Assembly (NCBI GenBank): GCA_038325765.1
Contig: JBBQJI010000021.1
Span: 45,015 to 109,014 of the forward strand
Direction of reading: 5' to 3'
Length of the DNA stretch: 64,000 bases
Origin: Xiheibacterium sp038325765
Lineage (GTDB): Bacteria; Myxococcota_A; Polyangia; Nannocystales; Nannocystaceae
The notes beneath the pieces were generated by a model that was not told the origin of the DNA, did not search any database, and saw only the letters and a program-made list of their open reading frames with translations. Positions 48,301 to 56,458 of this stretch are shown here, piece by piece (the stretch's first letter is position 1; every line of letters starts with the position of its first letter). A program made the position numbers and the translations under genes.

Positions 48301-51038
48301 GATGCCAGGCCGATGAACTCGCGGGCGAGCGAGCGGACCAGCCCCGAGGCCACCCTGGTGACGTGCGTGCGCCAGCCGACCTCGAGCGGCCGGCGCACGA
48401 AGGCGCCGAGCGCCTCGAGCAGCGTCGGCAGCAGCGCGATCGCGAGGATGAAGACCGTCGCCCACATCCCCGGCGGTCCGAGCGACCATGCGACGACGAG
48501 CACGACGATCTCGGCCACCGGCACCAGCGAGCGCCGGAGGTTGTCGAGGATCTTCCACCGCCCGAGCGCGTCGACGGGGTTTGAGATCCGCCGTCGGCCA
48601 TTCAGCGCCGCGGCCGGCACTCGCCAGCCAAGCCACGGCGTGAGCTGCCAATCGCCGCGCATCCACCGATGCCGCCGGCTGACGTCGACCGTGTACGCCG
48701 CGGGGTGATCCTCGAAGAGCATCACGTCGCTCACCAGGCCCGCGCGGCAGTACGAGCCCTCGAGCAGGTCGTGGCTGAGGACCCGATTCTCCGGCAGCCG
48801 CCCGCCCACTGCGAGCTTCATGGCGTCCACATCGTAGATGCCCTTGCCGACGAACGAGCCCTCGCCGAAGAGATCCTGGTAGACGTCGGAGACCGCACGC
48901 GTGTACGGGTCGATGCCCGGCTCGCTGCCGAACAGCGCAGCGAACCGCGACTGGGTCGCGCTGCCCATGGTGACGCCGACGCGCGGCTGCAGGATCCCGT
49001 AGCCCCCGACCACGCGACCGCGGGCAGGATCGTAGCGGGGGCGGTTGAGGGGGTGGGCGAGGATCGAAGCCAGCGAGCGCGCCGCGTCCCGGGGCAACTC
49101 GGTGTCGGCGTCGAGCACGATGACGTAGCGGACGTCCTGCAGATCCGCCAGCGTGCCGACGACGGTGTCGAAGCCGCTCGCGTCGCCCCGCAGCGCGTCG
49201 TTCAGCTGCTCGAGCTTGCCGCGCTTGCGCTCCCAGCCCATCCACGCGCCCTCGGCGGGGTTGTGGCGGCGGGCGCGGTGCAGCAACGCGAACGGCGAGC
49301 CGAGCTTTGCGTGGCGGCGGTTGAGCGCGAGGATTCCCCCGACCGCCTGCGCCAGCAATGCGGCGTCGGTGTCGACCTCTGCGACGCCGGCGTCGCGCAA
49401 GTCGGTGAGCAGCGCGAAGTGTAGATGCGGGTCGCGGTTGGCGAGGTAGCGGACTTCGAGCGAGGCGAGCTGCTCGTCGATGTCATGCGCCGAGGTGAGC
49501 ATGCACGGCACAGCGACCAGGGTGTGGTGCTCCGCCGGGATGCCTCCGGAGAAGTCCAAGCGCGGCAACAGCGAAGGCGTCTTCAGGGCCGTCACCCACC
49601 CTTGGATCAGGGCGATCGCGAGGCGACTGTTGCACAGCGCCAAGACGATCCACAGGGCGACGGCACCGGGCCCGCGCAGGTCGGGCTCGAGGACCATCGC
49701 GCTGCCCCAGGTGGCGAGCACCGTCAGCGCTGCGATCGCGCCGAGGTAGAGCACGAGGGTCAGGCCGCGACCCGGCTGCCGCGGCAGTGACCGCGGCGCG
49801 CGCGACAGGCCCGCCGCGCGCTGCAGCGCTTTGCGGCCGGGGCCGACGAGGTACCAGCCTACATGGTCGGCCGGCGCCGCAGCGCCCTGCGCGAGCCCGA
49901 TCGCCAAGGTCGCGACCTCGACCTCCGACCGCCCGCCCGCGCGTGCGATCGCCTCGACGACGTGCCGGTAGCGATCGCGCGTGCCGAAGTCCATCGCCTG
50001 GTACACCCCGGCGGGGTCTGTCGAGAGCACGCGCTCGAACGCGCTCACGTCCTCGACGAACGAGCGCCAGTCGATCGCACCGAGCACCCGCAGGCTGCCG
50101 ATGCTGTTGCTGATCGCCACCTGTGCCGAGGCCTGCTCCTGACTGACGCGCGCGAGCACGTGGTCGAGGGTCTGGCCGTGGTCCACCAGCCACTGCTCGA
50201 GCCAGGTCACCGCGAAGGCGAGCGCGGCTCCGTGTCCGCGCAGCCGACTCGCCAGCTCACTGACGAACGGATCGGTCAGCGTCTCGCCCTCGCGCACGAG
50301 CTCGGCGAGCACCAGCACGACGCTCGAGGGATCCTCGGTGCCGCGCTCGAGCAATCGCTCCGCCCACTGCATCGCCCGCTCGCGCTCGACCCGACCGGCG
50401 CTGATGTTGGCGACGACGCGCCGCATGTTCTCGAGCAGCGCGAGCCGCAGCATGATCGGGATGGCCCAGAGCTCGCCGATGCCGAGGGCTTGGATCTCCT
50501 GATACGGCTCGATGAACGTGGTGAGCCGGTCGCGATCGATACGGCCGTGCGAGTGCGCGATCAACTCGTGGGCGAGATCGTAGACCCGCGGTGTCCCCGA
50601 CGTCGGACCGTTGGCGAGCCGCGGCAGCTCGCGGTTGTAGCCCCGCGGAAGGTGCAGCCGCGCGGTGCGGACCTGCTCCTCGATGAGGTGGTAGTTGTCG
50701 AGGAACCACTCCGCCGCGGGAGTGATCTTTCGACCACGCTTGACCGCCTCGGCGATGAGCGCGTACGACTCGCGCAGCGCGACCTCGTTGTCGTCGAGGC
50801 GCGCGAGCAGGCGATCGTCCGCGCGACGGGCACGATCGACCTGGTGCCACCCCGCCAGCGTGCGCGCGTGCTGCTGCAGCTGGGCGACGCTGAACAGCTC
50901 GGCGCGCAGCGGGAGCTCCAACTGCGGGCGCCGGGTCGGTGGACTCTCGCGACGAAACCGCCACGGTCCCGGCGCGCGCAAGGTCGGAGGCGGTGCCAGG
51001 CACGCAGTGTGGGACCCGGAGGCATCTGCGGCAACCAA
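42336..51038 (-). CDS. Cyclic beta-1,2-glucan synthase (NdvB-like, GT84 plus GH94)
   Basis: About 2,900 residues, the usual size for the family. The start is uncertain: the frame opens after a TAA near 51053 and only TTG codons (51038 or 50981) precede the conserved N-terminal part. A glycosyltransferase domain with VLDADTELPRD (near 641) and HRWMRGDWQL (near 793) lies among membrane helices. The C-terminal half is a GH94 phosphorylase-like module with GTGDWNDGMN near 2579. In rhizobia and Brucella the enzyme initiates, extends and cyclises periplasmic osmoregulated glucans on itself. No transporter (NdvA) gene is adjacent. Confidence 0.92.
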   Translation of the reverse strand: MVAADASGSHTACLAPPPTLRAPGPWRFRRESPPTRRPQLELPLRAELFSVAQLQQHARTLAGWHQVDRARRADDRLLARLDDNEVALRESYALIAEAVKRGRKITPAAEWFLDNYHLIEEQVRTARLHLPRGYNRELPRLANGPTSGTPRVYDLAHELIAHSHGRIDRDRLTTFIEPYQEIQALGIGELWAIPIMLRLALLENMRRVVANISAGRVERERAMQWAERLLERGTEDPSSVVLVLAELVREGETLTDPFVSELASRLRGHGAALAFAVTWLEQWLVDHGQTLDHVLARVSQEQASAQVAISNSIGSLRVLGAIDWRSFVEDVSAFERVLSTDPAGVYQAMDFGTRDRYRHVVEAIARAGGRSEVEVATLAIGLAQGAAAPADHVGWYLVGPGRKALQRAAGLSRAPRSLPRQPGRGLTLVLYLGAIAALTVLATWGSAMVLEPDLRGPGAVALWIVLALCNSRLAIALIQGWVTALKTPSLLPRLDFSGGIPAEHHTLVAVPCMLTSAHDIDEQLASLEVRYLANRDPHLHFALLTDLRDAGVAEVDTDAALLAQAVGGILALNRRHAKLGSPFALLHRARRHNPAEGAWMGWERKRGKLEQLNDALRGDASGFDTVVGTLADLQDVRYVIVLDADTELPRDAARSLASILAHPLNRPRYDPARGRVVGGYGILQPRVGVTMGSATQSRFAALFGSEPGIDPYTRAVSDVYQDLFGEGSFVGKGIYDVDAMKLAVGGRLPENRVLSHDLLEGSYCRAGLVSDVMLFEDHPAAYTVDVSRRHRWMRGDWQLTPWLGWRVPAAALNGRRRISNPVDALGRWKILDNLRRSLVPVAEIVVLVVAWSLGPPGMWATVFILAIALLPTLLEALGAFVRRPLEVGWRTHVTRVASGLVRSLAREFIGLASLPHDAWLAIDAIARTAWRVTISHTRLLQWRTALDAQRSLRSGIAASYLASWISPVVALGVGVGLALRRPVSLWFAAPMLLAWLLAPALTWWISRPPTRRRLPLSPANLVFLRGLARRTWHFFERYVGPDDNHLPPDNFQEDPPRGIAHRTSPTNIGVSCTANLAAYDLGYIEVADLVARTERTFAAMDRLARHRGHFFNWYDTTTLKPLEPLYVSTVDSGNLSAHLLTLAAGLEQLAADPLVRPQRFDGLAATLDVLASTAESAASDGATRALLTVVERLRETIGRDVADPPTSLAEVRLRLVALQAASEPLERMAASLANADLRTWIATWQRERQAALAGIDHVAPWLVLGADGEIGDGGNLTWAGLAKLAAQGHGSGPLGDAVALGAARARAQIRGLGELAARARGLAEAEYGFLYDRERRLLSIGFSLSEHRLDASFYDLLASEARLASYVAIAQGQLPQEHWFSLGRMLTSSAGRAALLSWSGSMFEYLMPLLVMPTYDGTLLDETYKGVIARQIAYGDELVVPWGISESGYSKLNAQLDYQYKAFGVPGLGFKRGLGEELVVAPYASVMALMVDPRAACDNLLRLEQDGRLGKFGFYEAIDYTRARLPPRTQSATVRSYMAHHQGMALLAFDYVLRDRPMQRRFLGDPALRATELLLQERVPKSAAIFPHPADSTALRPGNGEDEGKVRFFETAGSSTPEIHLLSNGRYHVAVTNAGGGYSRWKDLGVTRWREDPTRDADGMFGYVRDVDDGSFWSIAHQPTAKVADRYAAIYSHGRAEFRRRDGDIETHVEIGVSPEDDVELRRVSITNHSLRERTIELTSYAEVVLNQPAADTAHAAFSNLFVQTELVTERGAILCTRRPRSPSEDPPWMFHIMTVDGRTAVPASFESSRAAFIGRNRSLADPMAMHNESLGNSAGAVLDPIVAIRNTVRIAAHGTVRLQVFTGIAAARAGALELVERYSDYHLADRLLELAYTHSQVEQRRLGIAEHEVQSYDRLASSILYGNARMRAPRGVIARNVLGQASLWAYGISGDLPIVLVRISSREHIELVRQSMLAHAYWRSKGLVVDLVIWNEDPSGYRQELQDDIMAAVGPMGEVHDLDRPGGIFVRRSEQLSELDSVLMQTIARAIIRDDAGSFAEQVERRSSRVELPPPLLADPDRGPPAPRFGPLPAVPTFDRPDLTAWNGTGGFTGDGREYVITTQRGAPTPAPWSNVMANAWFGSVVTDSGGGYTWCENAHSYRITPWLSDPVSDASGEAIYLRDEQDGRVWSPSALPAGDAEPYLTRHGFGYSVFEHTTADGIATQLTTFVATDAPIRFHLLELHNRSGRARRISVTVYLELVLGAQRPASMPHVVTEIDPRSGAMLARNSYDAEFAQRIAFLDSSEEHRTVTGDRTELLGRNGGPRNPAGLQRAWLSGRVGAGHDPCMAIQVTVDLAEGQRRELAFTFGSGRDRDDALHLIARFRGVGPAREALARVWDYWGRTLGRVTVRTPDPTLDFLANGWLVYQVLASRIWARSGFYQSGGAFGFRDQLQDAMALVHAEPALLRDQILRCAGRQFREGDVQHWWHPPVGRGVRTRISDDYLWLPYATCRYIAAIGDTGVLDEPVHFLEGRAVKSNEDSYYDLPVRSEDTVTLYEHCVRSLEHGMRYGVHGLPLMGTGDWNDGMNLVGDDGKGESVWLAFFFHDVLVRFSAVAQARSDTAIVERCLAEAAKLATAIEAHGWDGAWYRRAYFDDGTPLGSSSSEECQIDSLPQSWAALTGLGDPERTRQALDSMDRRLIRRDLGVVQLLDPPFDVAAADPGYIKGYVPGVRENGGQYTHAAVWAAMAFARVGDARRAWEVFEMINPLRHGDTARAIATYKVEPYVVAADVYTNAQHAGRGGWTWYTGSAGWMYRLVLESLLGLHREVDRLRVTPVLREGWDGYEIHYRFHETVYHIRVRNLGGDPASIRTTVDGAVQSDGTIALHDDRRDHDVEIAVGPT

Positions 51039-51150
51039 ACCGCACGCGCATTAAACACGTCCTCGGCGCCTCGCGACGAGTTTGCGCGCCTGCTGGACCA
51101 GCCGGGCGCGCTAGCAAGCGGATGCTGTCGTGCAAACGTGCGCTGGCGAC

Positions 51151-51798
51151 TCAGCCGCCCGCCTCGAACCCGATCACGCGCCAGTTGTTGTACCCGTGGT
51201 TGTGGAGGTGCAGTGACACCGGCGTGCCGGCGGGTATCGCAGCGTCGGCGAACCACTCGCCGGTGACGATGCCGTACGGCTTGGGGATCGCGACCTCCGT
51301 CTCCCACACCAGGCGGCCGTCGATCGCCACCGCGAGGTGCCCCGCCGCCGGCTCGGGGGCGATGAGGTCGTCGTGGGTGAAGACGAACTCCACCCGCTCG
51401 CCCGCAAAGATCTCGGCCGCAGTCGATTGGGAGAACCGGCCGTAGTTGCACAGCCCGGTGTCGATCTCGAACACGCCGAACTCGTCGCCGAAGCCGACGC
51501 TGCAATCGACCGGGTCCGGTGCGTGGGCGGGTATCACGTCGCCGTCGGGATCGAGGGCCCACAGGTCGGGCCAGACCAGCGGCACGGACAGCGGGCGATC
51601 CGGCGGATCGCTGCTGTCATCGACGGCGCCGCTGCTGCTGTCATCGGCATCGCCGTCGGCATCGGCATCGGCATCGCCGTCGGCATCGGCATCGGCATCG
51701 GCATCGGAGCACGCCCCGACCGCGCACGCCAGCACCAGCACCACCTTGCGGGCGCCGAGCCAAGCGCAGGCCTTCCGCGAGCTGACGTGCACCTTCAC
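51151..51798 (-). CDS. Lipoprotein with Asp-Ala spacer
   Basis: 215 residues from GTG 51798 (GTG 51837 and GTG 51792 are alternatives). The signal ends ACAVGAC, followed by a (D-A)n and (D-G) spacer coded by a hexamer repeat and then a Ser/Asp stretch. The remaining 150 residues form a beta-rich domain (FGVFEIDTGLCNYGRFSQ, VEFVFTHDDLI, VSLHLHNHGYNNWRVIGFEA) similar in feel to carbohydrate-binding or C2-like domains, but with no identified family. It lies 45 bases downstream of the cyclase fusion gene and could be read through from the crt operon. Confidence 0.78.
   Translation of the reverse strand: MKVHVSSRKACAWLGARKVVLVLACAVGACSDADADADADGDADADADGDADDSSSGAVDDSSDPPDRPLSVPLVWPDLWALDPDGDVIPAHAPDPVDCSVGFGDEFGVFEIDTGLCNYGRFSQSTAAEIFAGERVEFVFTHDDLIAPEPAAGHLAVAIDGRLVWETEVAIPKPYGIVTGEWFADAAIPAGTPVSLHLHNHGYNNWRVIGFEAGG
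51644..51707. repeat. Hexanucleotide repeat coding (Asp-Ala/Gly) spacer
   Basis: About ten ATCGGC/CGTCGGC-type hexamers encode alternating Asp-Ala with Asp-Gly interruptions right after the lipidated Cys. It parallels the repeat at 13494-13535 in another lipoprotein gene. Confidence 0.85.
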
Positions 51799-51843
51799 CC
51801 GAGCCCCATCATGCCGGAGCGACGCGCATGACGCCACGCCACA

Positions 51844-54030
51844 TCAGCGCGCCGCCAGCACGCCGCGCAGCGGCACCGACTCGACCACAAACCCCTGCAC
51901 GCCCTCGCGGGCACAGATGGCGTCGGCGGCGAGCCGCGCCGAGGTGTGGGCGGCCTCCATCAACATCGCCGGGCACGGCAGCTTCACCCAGTCGCCGGCG
52001 AACCACAACCCCGGCACCCCGCTGTCCACGCCCGGCCTGTCGAGGCGCATGCCCAGGTGCAGCGCGGTGAAGTCGTCGCGGACCTGCAGGTGGCGATGGA
52101 CGACCACCGCGTCCGACAGCGGCGCGAGGAAGCACTCGGCCTCGTGCAACAGGCCCGCCTCGACATCATCGTCGGCGACGGAGTCGGGCACCGCATAGCC
52201 GTGCAGCTCGAGCACCGAGCCGCCGTTCGCCTCGGCCCACGCGCGCGAGTGGGGCTCGGTGCGGTGGGCGAAGGAGATCGCGTCGAGCAGCGGCGAACGC
52301 TCGGTGATCACGAACGGCGGCAGCGCATCGCCCGTGGGCCGGTCGATCCACAAGCGCAGTACCGCGTAGCGCTGACCCGCGCGCATGCTCGGACGGGCGC
52401 GGACGATCGCCGGATGATCGGCGAGGCTCGGCGAGGCGGCGAGAATGCGCGCGGCGGCAGCGGCGTCGGCGGCGAGCACCACGTGGTCGAACCGCGTGCC
52501 GTCCACGACCAGCCCCTCGTCGATCCGCGCGATGGGGTGCGAAAGCCGGATCGTGACGCCCTGCGCCGAGAGCCGCGCCGCGATCGGATCGACCAGCGCC
52601 TCGTCGTAGGATCCGTCGAGATGATCGTAGACCAGGCCGTGGTCGTGTCCGAGATAGTAGAAGTGGAAGCTCTTGACGAGCTCCGCCATCGACATGTTGC
52701 CCTCGTCGGCGAAGAACGCCCGGGCGAAGGTCGTGAACGCCAACCGCAGGCCCTCGGGCAGCGCCGCGGCGTCGGCCCAGGCGGCGAAGCTCTGGTGGTC
52801 GAGGGCGTCGTCCTCGCGCGCCGCGTCGTAGCGGAGCAACAGCTCGAGGCTACGTCCGGTGCGCGGCCGCAGCACCTCGCGCCAGCGGAAGAAGCCGTGC
52901 TTGGCCAGGCCGACGAGGTTGAGCAGCGGGGTCGTGCTCGCCGCGGCAAACCCGAGTCGCCGCCCGTCGCGGGCCAGGATCGCGTAATCGGAGATGGGCT
53001 GTAGCCGCTGCGCGACGTCGATCTCGCGGAGCCAGCGGCCGAGATTGTAGTAGTGGCGGAAGAAGGCGTGGAAGCCGTGCTCGATGTGGGCCTCGAAACC
53101 CCCGGGCAATTGTTCCTTCCACGCGGCTACCTTGCCGCCGAGCTCTTCGTCGCGCTCGAACAGCACGACCTCGAAGCCGCGGCGCGACAGCAGCTCGGCG
53201 GCGCCCAGGCCGGCCAAGCCGCCGCCGATCACCGCGACCTTGCGACTGCCCTCCACGCGGTCGGGCAGGCTGTCGTCGACGCGCGTGATCGGGTGGACGT
53301 AGCCGCCGAAGCGCGCTCGGATCCCACGCGCCAGCCACGACGGCGCGAACACCCGCCCGCGCCGGTGTTGGTACAGCGCGCACGTGACCCACACCAGCGC
53401 GAGTCCGAAGGCGTAGTCCTCGAGGGGGATGCTGCCGACGTGCACGCCCAGCTGCACCGCCGGCTCGTACAGCACGATCGGCCGCGCGGTCAGGTAGCCG
53501 TTGAACGCGGTGGTCAACACCACGACCACGCCGGCGTGCAGCCAGCCGCGCCGCATCGCAAAGATCCGCGTGCCCAGTGCATCGTCGAGCGCGAGCGCGA
53601 AGGCGAGCCCGGTACACGCGAGCGCGGTGTAGTCGCGGCCGAACACCGCGGCGACCACCGCGAGCCCGAGCAGCGCGATCACACCGATCACGGCGACGCG
53701 GATCGACAGCGCGTGATCCAGGTGTGGCGTGGCTCGCTCGCCGCCCGTGAGGAGCTCCCACGTGACCAGGCACGCCAGCGGCACCACGACGAAGAACCCG
53801 ACCTCCTCGATGGGCAGGCCGAGCAGGGTGAGCCCGAGGATGCGATCGGGGTGGAACCACCAGTGGCGGTCGACCACGGCCACATCCCATGCGACGAACG
53901 GCACACTGCCGACGAGCGTGGCCCACAGCGCCGGCCGCCACAGACCCGGCCCCCATTGCGGTCGGAGCACGGCGAGCGCCACGAGCGGACACACCACGAG
54001 GAGATCGAACAGCAGGTACTCGGCGCGCAT
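51844..54030 (-). CDS. Fused lycopene cyclase (CrtYc-CrtYd) and CrtU-like FAD desaturase
   Basis: 728 residues. Residues 1-230 carry two heterodimeric-type lycopene cyclase units, each with membrane helices and a PxE(E/D) motif: PIEE at 73-76 and PLED at 202-205. The usual organisation in related bacteria is two separate small proteins. From residue 264 comes a complete FAD amine-oxidase/desaturase domain: VAVIGGGLAGLGAAELL (GxGxxG 269-274), an ERDEELGGK element, EHGFHAFFRHYYNL (characteristic of CrtU-type carotene desaturase/methylases), and a C-terminal GLWFAGDWVKLPCPAM FAD site. It begins two bases after the photolyase stop. CrtU-like activity is inferred from motifs; a desaturase of another carotenoid is possible. 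Confidence 0.85.
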   Translation of the reverse strand: MRAEYLLFDLLVVCPLVALAVLRPQWGPGLWRPALWATLVGSVPFVAWDVAVVDRHWWFHPDRILGLTLLGLPIEEVGFFVVVPLACLVTWELLTGGERATPHLDHALSIRVAVIGVIALLGLAVVAAVFGRDYTALACTGLAFALALDDALGTRIFAMRRGWLHAGVVVVLTTAFNGYLTARPIVLYEPAVQLGVHVGSIPLEDYAFGLALVWVTCALYQHRRGRVFAPSWLARGIRARFGGYVHPITRVDDSLPDRVEGSRKVAVIGGGLAGLGAAELLSRRGFEVVLFERDEELGGKVAAWKEQLPGGFEAHIEHGFHAFFRHYYNLGRWLREIDVAQRLQPISDYAILARDGRRLGFAAASTTPLLNLVGLAKHGFFRWREVLRPRTGRSLELLLRYDAAREDDALDHQSFAAWADAAALPEGLRLAFTTFARAFFADEGNMSMAELVKSFHFYYLGHDHGLVYDHLDGSYDEALVDPIAARLSAQGVTIRLSHPIARIDEGLVVDGTRFDHVVLAADAAAAARILAASPSLADHPAIVRARPSMRAGQRYAVLRLWIDRPTGDALPPFVITERSPLLDAISFAHRTEPHSRAWAEANGGSVLELHGYAVPDSVADDDVEAGLLHEAECFLAPLSDAVVVHRHLQVRDDFTALHLGMRLDRPGVDSGVPGLWFAGDWVKLPCPAMLMEAAHTSARLAADAICAREGVQGFVVESVPLRGVLAAR

Positions 54031-54032
54031 CG

Positions 54033-55559
54033 TCAGCCTTGGGGTTGCTCGGCGTGCCGCGCGAGGTAGCGCGACAGGCGGAGCTTGCGGCGCGTGGCGT
54101 CGCTGCTCATGTAGCGGACCGTGCCGAAGATCGGGCGCTCGGGTCCCCACGGCCGGTCGTAGCGGCCGAACACCCAGAAGATGCCGCTGTAGGAGTTGGG
54201 GTCGCGGCCATCCAGAGCCCAGCGGTTGTTGAGCTCGATCAACATCTGGACGGCGGCCGGCGGCTCCGCCGTCCACTCGAGCACGCGCTTGCCCCACAAC
54301 ATCCGCAGGTAGTTGTGCATCCGGCCGGTGCGAACCAGCTCGCGCTGCGCCGCGTTCCAGATCTCGTCCGCGGTCGATGCCCCCTCGAGGGTCGCGCGGT
54401 CGTACAGGTGCGGCCGCGGATCGGCCGCGTGGGCCTCGAGCGTCGTGCGGGCCCATGGCGGCAGCGACTCGTAGCGGTCGATGTCATCGCGGATGTGGGC
54501 GAAGTTGTGGCCGACTTCGCGCCACACGACCAGCTCGTCGAGGAACGACTCGACCGCCGGCGGCATGCCCCAGAACCCCTCGCGGGCGCCCTGCCGCGGG
54601 CGCCCCAGATCGCCGGGGGTCCAGCCGGTGCGCTGGGCGAGCTCGCGCAGGATCGCGTGCACCGACACGTGCCCGAAGTGCAGATATGGCGACAGCCCGC
54701 TGCCACCGGCGTCGTCGGGGTGGTTGCGCCGCTCGGCGTAGGCGTCGACGCCTTCGCCGACGAACGCACGGATCGCGGCGATGCCCGCCCGCGCCCCGCC
54801 GAGGCCCGGCACCACGCCGACCCCGTGATCGATCGGCAATGCGGCGAGGGCCGCGGGCTCGCCCCGCAGCAGTGAAGCCTCGGCGGCAGGCCACCGCGTC
54901 AGCACGGTCTTCGGGATGGTCGCCATGGGGCGTTCTCCGGGCTTCGTCGCCAGGCGCGACAGCGGCGTGGCCTGGGGCATCGAGCCCAGATGTGCTGGGA
55001 GCTCGCGCTGCATGAAGGCGCGAAACGCATACGCGGTGGGGAAGTCGCGGGGCGCCACCGACAGCGGCAGCAGCCCGATCGAGTCGACCGCCTCGAGCCG
55101 CACGTCGAGCTGGTCTGCCGCGGCGGTGAGCATTTGTGGGTAGTGGAAGCCGGGATGATCGTCGGTCACGACCACACACGCGTGCTGGCCGAGCGCAGCG
55201 AGCAGGCCGCGGCCGTGGCCGACCGACGGCTCGACGTACGGGTGATACGCCACACCGAAGCGCCCGCAGGCGACCGCGTTGTCGCGCATCCCGGCGAGCA
55301 CGAACGCGTGGTGTCGATCGGCGGCCCAGCGGTAGTCGCAGCGCAGCGCCTCGAGGATTATCAACGGCCGCCCCAGCTCGAGGGCGAGCTCGACCGCGCG
55401 GTCGAGGGCGAAGTTGTGGTCGATGCGCCGGCTCGCGCGCATCCAGTACAGCACGAACTCGCGCTCGGGCCGCAGCGGGTTGGCACCGACGACCCGTAAT
55501 CGCTGCGATGGCGTCGAGCGCGACGCGGGGAGTTCCCCGGTCATGCGCTCAGTGCTCAT
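54033..55559 (-). CDS. Class II CPD photolyase
   Basis: 508 residues. The start ATG at 55559 overlaps the crtE stop (ATGA); ATG 55544 is an alternative. The N-terminal antenna-binding Rossmann part shows LYWMRASRRIDHNFAL, the class II pattern. The C-terminal FAD domain has FLDELVVWREVGHNFAHI, AAQRELVRTGRMHNYLRM, WGKRVLEW and LDGRDPNSYSGIFW, all typical of class II photolyases. The enzyme repairs cyclobutane pyrimidine dimers with blue light and FADH. Its place between crtE and the cyclase fusion means repair and pigment would be induced together. Confidence 0.92.
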   Translation of the reverse strand: MSTERMTGELPASRSTPSQRLRVVGANPLRPEREFVLYWMRASRRIDHNFALDRAVELALELGRPLIILEALRCDYRWAADRHHAFVLAGMRDNAVACGRFGVAYHPYVEPSVGHGRGLLAALGQHACVVVTDDHPGFHYPQMLTAAADQLDVRLEAVDSIGLLPLSVAPRDFPTAYAFRAFMQRELPAHLGSMPQATPLSRLATKPGERPMATIPKTVLTRWPAAEASLLRGEPAALAALPIDHGVGVVPGLGGARAGIAAIRAFVGEGVDAYAERRNHPDDAGGSGLSPYLHFGHVSVHAILRELAQRTGWTPGDLGRPRQGAREGFWGMPPAVESFLDELVVWREVGHNFAHIRDDIDRYESLPPWARTTLEAHAADPRPHLYDRATLEGASTADEIWNAAQRELVRTGRMHNYLRMLWGKRVLEWTAEPPAAVQMLIELNNRWALDGRDPNSYSGIFWVFGRYDRPWGPERPIFGTVRYMSSDATRRKLRLSRYLARHAEQPQG

Positions 55560-56449
55560 GCGCTCAGCGGGGCGCCGTGGCGCACGGGCAGATGCTGTGT
55601 CGCGGTGCGACGGCCGAAGATCCGCGAGCACGACGCGATCATCCACGCGCGAAACTCGTCGGCGCCGGGGCATGGCGGCACCGTGTCGATGGCGCGTGAC
55701 CAGGTCGCCTGCAGCCGCGCCAACGCACGATCGGCACCGAGCTCCACGGCGGCGTTGGGCCGCGCGTGGAGCAGATCTTGACCGACCGGCTTGCCGAGCT
55801 CGGCAGGGGTCGCGATCAAGTCGCCGATATCGTCGGCGATCTGATAGGCCTCCCCGAGCGCCACGCCGACGGGTCGCCATGCCTCCGGGTCGGCAGCGGC
55901 CGCGATCGCCCCAACACACACCGCCGCCTCGAACAACGCCCCGGTCTTGGCCTGGTGATACCGCTGCATGTCCGCGGTCGGCTCGTCCTCCCAACCCTGC
56001 CCTGCGACGAGCCCACCGTTGGCCCCCGCTGCAGCCGCGAGCACGCTGAGCGCTGGGGCGAGCGCCGGCGTCTGTGCCATCGCATGGGCGAAGACCTCGA
56101 ACGCACCGACGATGAGCCCGTCGCCGGCGAGCACCGCGAGCGACTCGCCGAAGCGCGCGTGCACCGACATGCGACCGCGTCGGGTCGAGGCGTCATCGAA
56201 GCACGGCAGATCGTCGTGGACGAGGGACGCGCAGTGCAGCAGCTCCACCGCGACCGCGACCGACTCGGCGGCGACGGTGGGTCGGCCATAGGCAGCCGCG
56301 ACCGCGAGGACGAGCCGCGGACGGAACCGGGCCCCGCCGGGGAACACCGCGTGGTCCATGGCGGCCGCGAGGCGGGGTGGCGTACGCGGGCCCACGATCA
56401 GGCCGAAGGCCCGTCCGACCGCGGCCTCGAGGGGGTCCGAGGGAGTCAT
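55556..56449 (-). CDS. crtE: Geranylgeranyl diphosphate synthase
   Basis: 297 residues. It is a prenyl transferase of the GGPP family: GGARFRPRLVLAVA near the start, a first Asp-rich motif DDLPCFDD, KTGALFEAAV, and a second motif in YQIADDIGD. It extends isoprenyl diphosphates to C20, the entry to phytoene. It heads a crt operon with the photolyase and the cyclase fusion. The start ATG at 56449 lies only about nine bases after a good -10 box, so translation may begin on a nearly leaderless mRNA. The second motif has IGD where DDxxD is usual, a conservative variant. Confidence 0.92.
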   Translation of the reverse strand: MTPSDPLEAAVGRAFGLIVGPRTPPRLAAAMDHAVFPGGARFRPRLVLAVAAAYGRPTVAAESVAVAVELLHCASLVHDDLPCFDDASTRRGRMSVHARFGESLAVLAGDGLIVGAFEVFAHAMAQTPALAPALSVLAAAAGANGGLVAGQGWEDEPTADMQRYHQAKTGALFEAAVCVGAIAAAADPEAWRPVGVALGEAYQIADDIGDLIATPAELGKPVGQDLLHARPNAAVELGADRALARLQATWSRAIDTVPPCPGADEFRAWMIASCSRIFGRRTATQHLPVRHGAPLSA

Positions 56450-56458
56450 CCAATGCCC

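Noticed and set aside
54033..55559. Reading the photolyase as a cryptochrome light sensor for the cluster
   Set aside because: The sequence pattern is class II repair photolyase throughout, and a CarH-type sensor is present.
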